Source: an uncultured Pseudomonadota bacterium (GTDB lineage Bacteria; Pseudomonadota; Gammaproteobacteria; Steroidobacterales; Steroidobacteraceae). From it: 35,602 nucleotides of DNA. Below the pieces are notes generated by a model, which ran no database searches, was not told the origin of the DNA, and saw only the letters and a program-made list of their open reading frames with translations. The stretch's first letter is position 1; every line of letters starts with the position of its first letter. The translations under genes were made by a program, and so were the position numbers. This document shows, piece after piece, positions 31,812-35,602 of the stretch. The DNA is taken from contig CAISHQ010000115.1 in NCBI GenBank assembly GCA_903885195.1, forward strand, positions 1 through 35,602, read 5' to 3'.

Positions 31812-33803
31812 TTAGCCAGCGAGCAGCACTTGCTCGGCGTGCTCGAGCGCCTCGGGCGTGCCACAGAGCACGATCTGATCACCCTGTTCGAGCAACACGT
31901 GATCGCAGGGTGCGCGCAGCACCCGATCGCGGCGCACCACCCGATCGATGCGTACGGCACCGAGCGTCGGTGCCAAGGTTTCGATCTTTTGCCCAATTCC
32001 GGCGGCGCCCGGTGGCAGTACGACACTGGCCAGTTCCTCGCTGTCCTGCGGGGCATCGGCCTCAGGCAGGTCGAGTTCTCCGCGAACCAGACCGCGCAGA
32101 CTCTGGTAGCGATCGTTACGGATGCTGCCAATGGTGCGCACGACGCGGGACACGGGTGTTTTAAGCGCCAGCAAAGCGTGTGAGGCCAGCATCAAGCTGG
32201 CCTCGAAGGTTTCGGGTACCACCTCGGTTGCACCCGCCGCCCGCAGTTCCTCGAGGCGACTGTCGTCCTGCGTGCGCACGAGGATCGGCAGATCCGTGCT
32301 GAAGCGTCGGATGGCGCGCACGATGCCAAGCGCGATGTCCGGATCGGAGAACGTCACGACCACGGCACTCGCCGAATCGACACCGACACGCTGCAGCAGC
32401 TCCTCGTCTGCGGCATCCCCATACATCGCTGGCAGCCCCGCGGCGCGTGCCGCGCGCACTCGCGCGGGATCGAGATCCATCGCGAGGAACTCGATGCCCT
32501 GCGACTCGAGTACCCGCGCCAGATTCTGCCCGACGCGACCAAAGCCGCAGAGCAGTACGTGCTCGCGGGCCGCAATGCCCTGCAGCAGCGGATCATTCGC
32601 ATCGCCGGCGACAGGCGACACGCGCTCGTTGCGCCGTCGCTCTCGCAGCACCAGCCGAGCAATATTCCGATTGTGGCGCAGCAGCAGCGGCGCACTGACC
32701 ATACTCAGTACGATCGCCACCAACAACGGCTGCGTGATGGTCTGATCGACCACCTCGCCCTGGATGAGGATGGTGAGGATGGCCACACCGAACTCACCCG
32801 CCACCGATAGCACGAGGCCGGTGCGCACCGCCTTGAACCTCGGCAAGCCGAAGAGGAGCGCGACGCCCGTCATCAACAAGGCTTTGATGAGCGTCATCGC
32901 CAGCAGGATACCGAGCACCACCAACCACTCGTCGTAGAGCACGCGCAGGTCGAGCAACATGCCGACCGAAATGAAGAACAATCCCAGCAGGATGTCGCGA
33001 AAGGGTCTGATGACAGCTTCGACCTGGTGGCGATACTCCGTCTCCGCCAGCATCACGCCGGCAAGGAATGCCCCAGTAGCCATGGATACGCCCGCCAGGT
33101 GCGACACCCACGCCGAACCGAGCGCGACCAGAAGCACGGCGAGGGTAAAGAGCTCACGCAAACGACTGTGCGCGATCTCGTAGAGCAGCGGACGCAGCGC
33201 ATAACGCCCGGCGAGCAACACCACGGCGAGAGCCAACACACCCGCACCCACCGCGGCAGCGATGCCCGAGGCCGTGAACTCCGCTCTGCCCGAAGCGAGC
33301 GCGCCCGCGAGGACGAGAAACGGCTCGAAGGCGAGATCTTGGATCAGCAGTACGCTAAAGGCCATGCGCCCGTGGGTTCGATTGATCTCGACCTGTTCGG
33401 TCAGCTGTTGCTCGACGATGGCTGTCGAACTCCCCGCCACCGCCCCGCCGAGGGCGATCGCCGCAAGCAGCGGCACATCGAGCAGCGCAAAGGCCGCGGC
33501 GCCGACACCCGCGGTGAGCGCCATCTGTGCGGCGCCCACGCCGAACACTTCGCGCCGCATCGCCACCATACGCGGCCATGAAAACTCGAGGCCGAGGGTG
33601 AAGAGCAGGAACACGACGCCGAGTTCGGCGAGCAGCCGGGTCGTATCGGAGCCGCTCGTCAGAGCCAGTGCATGCGGCCCGAGCAGCGCCCCCACGGCAA
33701 GATAGCCGAGGATGGCAGGTAGCCCGACGCGACGTGCCAAAGCCACCACGAGCACCGCGGCCGCGAGCAAGGTAAGCACTGCCGCGAGCGGATCGTCGAT
33801 CAT
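31812..33803 (-). CDS. CPA2-family cation/proton antiporter with TrkA (RCK) domains
   Basis: This 663-residue protein has about twelve transmembrane helices (residues 5-385). Typical family pieces are LPAILGYLAVGALLGP, ELGVVFLLFTLGLEFS, GAVAGSSTAIVEQQL, LLIQDLAFEPFLVLAG and GVSMATGAFLAGVMLAET. A cytoplasmic nucleotide-binding RCK domain follows (about 415-535; HVLLCGFGRVGQNLARVL and MDLDPARV), then a TrkA_C domain (about 565-655). This is the KefB/YbaL architecture for K+ or Na+ efflux in exchange for protons, gated by a bound nucleotide or thiol adduct. The upstream msrA gene ends 12 bases before its start, so the two probably form an operon linked to oxidative or electrophile stress. I see no KefF/KefG partner gene nearby. 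Confidence 0.9.
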   Translation of the reverse strand: MIDDPLAAVLTLLAAAVLVVALARRVGLPAILGYLAVGALLGPHALALTSGSDTTRLLAELGVVFLLFTLGLEFSWPRMVAMRREVFGVGAAQMALTAGVGAAAFALLDVPLLAAIALGGAVAGSSTAIVEQQLTEQVEINRTHGRMAFSVLLIQDLAFEPFLVLAGALASGRAEFTASGIAAAVGAGVLALAVVLLAGRYALRPLLYEIAHSRLRELFTLAVLLVALGSAWVSHLAGVSMATGAFLAGVMLAETEYRHQVEAVIRPFRDILLGLFFISVGMLLDLRVLYDEWLVVLGILLAMTLIKALLMTGVALLFGLPRFKAVRTGLVLSVAGEFGVAILTILIQGEVVDQTITQPLLVAIVLSMVSAPLLLRHNRNIARLVLRERRRNERVSPVAGDANDPLLQGIAAREHVLLCGFGRVGQNLARVLESQGIEFLAMDLDPARVRAARAAGLPAMYGDAADEELLQRVGVDSASAVVVTFSDPDIALGIVRAIRRFSTDLPILVRTQDDSRLEELRAAGATEVVPETFEASLMLASHALLALKTPVSRVVRTIGSIRNDRYQSLRGLVRGELDLPEADAPQDSEELASVVLPPGAAGIGQKIETLAPTLGAVRIDRVVRRDRVLRAPCDHVLLEQGDQIVLCGTPEALEHAEQVLLAG

Positions 33804-33815
33804 CGGCGGGTCAAC

Positions 33816-34451
33816 TCAAAGCGGGCAGGACACTCCCGTGCCACCGAGACCGCAGTAACCGGCCGGATTCTTGGCCAAGTATTGCTGGTGGTAGTCTTCG
33901 GCATAGTAGAACTCCGGCGCCGCGCGCACCTCGGTGGTGATGCCGGCAAAACCCCGCGACTGCAGTTCGGCCTGATAGCGCACCAGGCTCTGCTGCGCCT
34001 GCTCGAGTTGCTCGGCCGAGGTGCAGTAGATCACCGAACGATACTGTGTGCCGAGATCGTTGCCCTGCCGCATGCCTTGGGTCGGATCATGTCGCTCCCA
34101 GAACGCTCGCAGCAGCGCGGCGTAGCTGACGACGGCAGGATCGAAAAACACCCTGACGACTTCCGCGTGTCCCGTCTGACCGGAGCAGACTTCCTCGTAC
34201 GTCGGATTCGGCGTGTAGCCGCCGGCGTACCCGACCGACGTCGACACGACTCCCGGGATCTGCCAGAACAGGCGTTCGGCGCCCCAGAAACAGCCCATGC
34301 CGAATACCGCCTCGACGATGCCGGGCGCAAAAGGAGGACGCAGCGGCGCCCCGTTCACGAAGTGCGCCGCAGGGACGGGCATGGAGTGAGCGCGCCCCGG
34401 CAAGGCTTCCGCGGCACTGACGAGTTCGCTTTTTCGTTTGAAGAGAGCCAT
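33816..34451 (-). CDS. msrA: Peptide methionine sulfoxide reductase A
   Basis: The 211-residue enzyme reduces methionine-S-sulfoxide in proteins and free methionine. It matches the E. coli type almost end to end: start [20 protein letters not shown], active-site [18 protein letters not shown] with Cys54, [41 protein letters not shown] and the resolving end [14 protein letters not shown] (Cys200 and Cys209). In E. coli the last two cysteines are one residue closer together. The frame extends 29 codons upstream, but this start aligns with known MsrA proteins. Cytoplasmic, repairs oxidised proteins. It shares a strand and a short 12-base gap with the antiporter gene downstream. Confidence 0.94.
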   Translation of the reverse strand: MALFKRKSELVSAAEALPGRAHSMPVPAAHFVNGAPLRPPFAPGIVEAVFGMGCFWGAERLFWQIPGVVSTSVGYAGGYTPNPTYEEVCSGQTGHAEVVRVFFDPAVVSYAALLRAFWERHDPTQGMRQGNDLGTQYRSVIYCTSAEQLEQAQQSLVRYQAELQSRGFAGITTEVRAAPEFYYAEDYHQQYLAKNPAGYCGLGGTGVSCPL

Positions 34452-34517
34452 GGCACAAGTCTGTCGTTCGCGCCCCGCAAGTTCAAGTTGGGACGGGGTT
34501 TGGGTTACCCTTGGCGC

Positions 34518-34781
34518 ATGAGTGTGTGTCATGCCCATAACTTGCGCTCAGCGCCCGACGAGACCGAGCGCGCCTATGGCGTTCGCGTCTCGCTACGCCT
34601 GGACGATCCGTTCCGAACGCTGCTCGGTGCCGACTGGAGCCGTACCCACTGGTTCGCCTCGGCCGAGGAGCGCGATGCGGCGCTACTCGAAATGAGCCGC
34701 AAGCACGAATTCTCGCGGCCCGGGGATCAGCCCGCGCTCGTCTACGAAAAAGTTCAGAACGTTCGCCCGAGAAAAAGGTAG
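34518..34781 (+). CDS. Small conserved-looking protein of 87 residues, unknown function
   Basis: This short soluble protein reads [20 protein letters not shown], then [34 protein letters not shown] and [10 protein letters not shown]. The composition and ordered layout (strand, WF..AEERD helix, strand) look like a real domain; I have the impression of similar short proteins in other proteobacteria but cannot name a family. There is no Shine-Dalgarno, while TACCCT lies six bases before the ATG, again a leaderless pattern. It is divergent from msrA (66 bases apart), and its last 28 bases overlap the 3' end of the convergent barrel gene. Confidence 0.6.
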   Translation: MSVCHAHNLRSAPDETERAYGVRVSLRLDDPFRTLLGADWSRTHWFASAEERDAALLEMSRKHEFSRPGDQPALVYEKVQNVRPRKR

Positions 34782-35602
34782 AACGCCGTTCGGTCCTCAC
34801 CGAAACCGGTGCCGAGGTAGACCGGGCCGAACACCGTGTCGAAACCGAAAAAAACGCTGCCCTGTTTGCGAGCCGAGCCGAAGCTGATGTCGCCACGGCG
34901 ATCCCAGACGTTGCCAGCCTCGAAAGACAGACCCGCATAGGCTGGCACGTTGAGGAAACCCTCCCCGCCTCGCCCGATTTGCCGGTAGTACATGAGGCGT
35001 GCGATCGCGAAATGGCGTCCCGAGATCGAATCGGGCGCGAGGCCCGAGAGATTCAGAAACCCGCCGAGCGGAAACAGTGCCCGGACACTGCCCGGCTGCG
35101 AATCGGCACTGGTGCCCAACGACACCCAGGCCACACCGGTGTCGCGGCCGCGTGAGCGGGCGATCAATCCATCGACACTGAGCAAGTCCGCGGTGCCGTC
35201 CGAGCCGAGATCCGTGCGCTCACCGCGCCACTCGGCCAGCAGATACTGACCACGCCGGGGGAAATTGCGGTTGTCGAGCACATCGTAGGAAAAGCGCCCG
35301 AACCATTCGCGAACGTCAAAATCGGTCTCAGTGCCGGGCACGGGATTGCCGAGACGTAACCGCGTGTGGCCCGTGACGCGCCGTATGCCAGCGCGTACCT
35401 CGGCGACGTTGCCGATCTCGCGTCCGACGTCGATGCCGTACTCGGTCGTGCGCAGCCGGTACTCGGCGATACGCCGATCATCAGCCAGCACCGGCACGTT
35501 GCGCGCATCGAATCGAGCCTCGGGCATCACGAACCAGCGCGCCGCGTCGCCGAACGGCAGGTACAACTGCGTGGCGACTTTGGGTTCGGAGCCGATCTGG
35601 AA
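34754..35602 (-). CDS. Patatin/BamA-like outer-membrane protein, C-terminal fragment
   Basis: The gene enters from the right edge; 282 C-terminal residues are visible. The sequence is a 16-strand Omp85-type barrel: RRIAEYRLRTTEYGIDVGREIG, EWFGRFSYDVLDNRNFPRRGQYLLAEWRGE (the surface-antigen motif of BamA/TamA and PlpD-like proteins), SVRALFPLGGFLNLSGL, AIARLMYYRQIG and a last strand ending YLFLGRTF with the terminal Phe used for barrel assembly. The spacing and the NFP.RG motif resemble patatin-like phospholipases fused to a BamA barrel (RssA/PlpD type) rather than BamA itself. If so, a lipase domain with GxSxG should lie upstream, outside the window. Confidence 0.8.
   Translation of the reverse strand, partial: FQIGSEPKVATQLYLPFGDAARWFVMPEARFDARNVPVLADDRRIAEYRLRTTEYGIDVGREIGNVAEVRAGIRRVTGHTRLRLGNPVPGTETDFDVREWFGRFSYDVLDNRNFPRRGQYLLAEWRGERTDLGSDGTADLLSVDGLIARSRGRDTGVAWVSLGTSADSQPGSVRALFPLGGFLNLSGLAPDSISGRHFAIARLMYYRQIGRGGEGFLNVPAYAGLSFEAGNVWDRRGDISFGSARKQGSVFFGFDTVFGPVYLGTGFGEDRTAFYLFLGRTF

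Noticed and set aside
1-35602. CRISPR arrays, insertion sequences, phage genes, tRNA or rRNA genes
   Set aside because: No spaced direct repeats, transposase or integrase motifs, or cloverleaf or rRNA-like sequence was seen while reading the window.

Overview
This GC-rich window looks like the chromosome of a free-living, aerobic, Gram-negative proteobacterium, probably a gammaproteobacterium of the Nevskiales/Steroidobacterales/Xanthomonadales type. The evidence is outer-membrane barrels, two TonB-dependent receptors, an RND-type adaptor, an MsrA very close to the Escherichia coli type, a patatin/BamA-like protein and a PEP carboxylase. The taxonomic placement is an inference from gene style, not a search result. 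There are no rRNA or tRNA genes, insertion sequences, phage genes or CRISPR repeats that I can see. Genes are densely packed, often with 4-base start/stop overlaps, and no stretch of more than 300 bases lacks a gene.

Region 1 (1-6100) holds the N-terminus of an efflux adaptor behind a strong promoter with a palindrome, a secreted class C beta-lactamase-like serine hydrolase, a tiny membrane protein, a tandem UspA-type stress protein, a DksA/TraR zinc-finger protein, a FixL/FixJ two-component pair and a dihaem cytochrome c. The FixL keeps the complete haem-PAS signature (His70, Arg90), so it should be an oxygen sensor. Region 2 (6100-9700) holds a small outer-membrane barrel one base downstream of a PEP carboxylase gene (ppc) with unusual active-site neighbourhoods. 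Region 3 (9700-16460) has a TonB-dependent receptor divergent from an amidohydrolase-fold protein that lacks the usual N-terminal HxH, then a CaiB/BaiF CoA-transferase, a polytopic membrane protein and an EamA-type exporter.

Region 4 (16406-29170) is the most interesting part. A GntR/HutC regulator is divergent from a nearly seamless nine-gene run: MaoC hydratase, acyl-CoA dehydrogenase, two CaiB/BaiF CoA-transferases, an ACAD10/11-like dehydrogenase, a formylglycine-type sulfatase with a C-terminal membrane anchor, a paired alpha/beta acyl-CoA dehydrogenase and an atypical TonB-dependent receptor. Two near-identical 12-bp palindromes (ATGTCCGGACAT and ATGTCCGTACAT), 31 bp apart, lie in the divergent promoter and are the likely operators. 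Read together, the genes suggest a catabolic system: uptake across the outer membrane, desulfation in the periplasm, CoA activation by transfer rather than ligation, and several desaturation/hydration steps. The substrate cannot be read from the sequence; a sulfated, branched or alicyclic acid is a reasonable guess.

Region 5 (29200-35602) holds an aromatic/aspartate-type aminotransferase overlapping an omega-aminotransferase, a CPA2 cation/proton antiporter with a TrkA domain downstream of msrA, a small conserved-looking protein of 87 residues, and the C-terminal barrel of a patatin/BamA-like protein running off the right edge.
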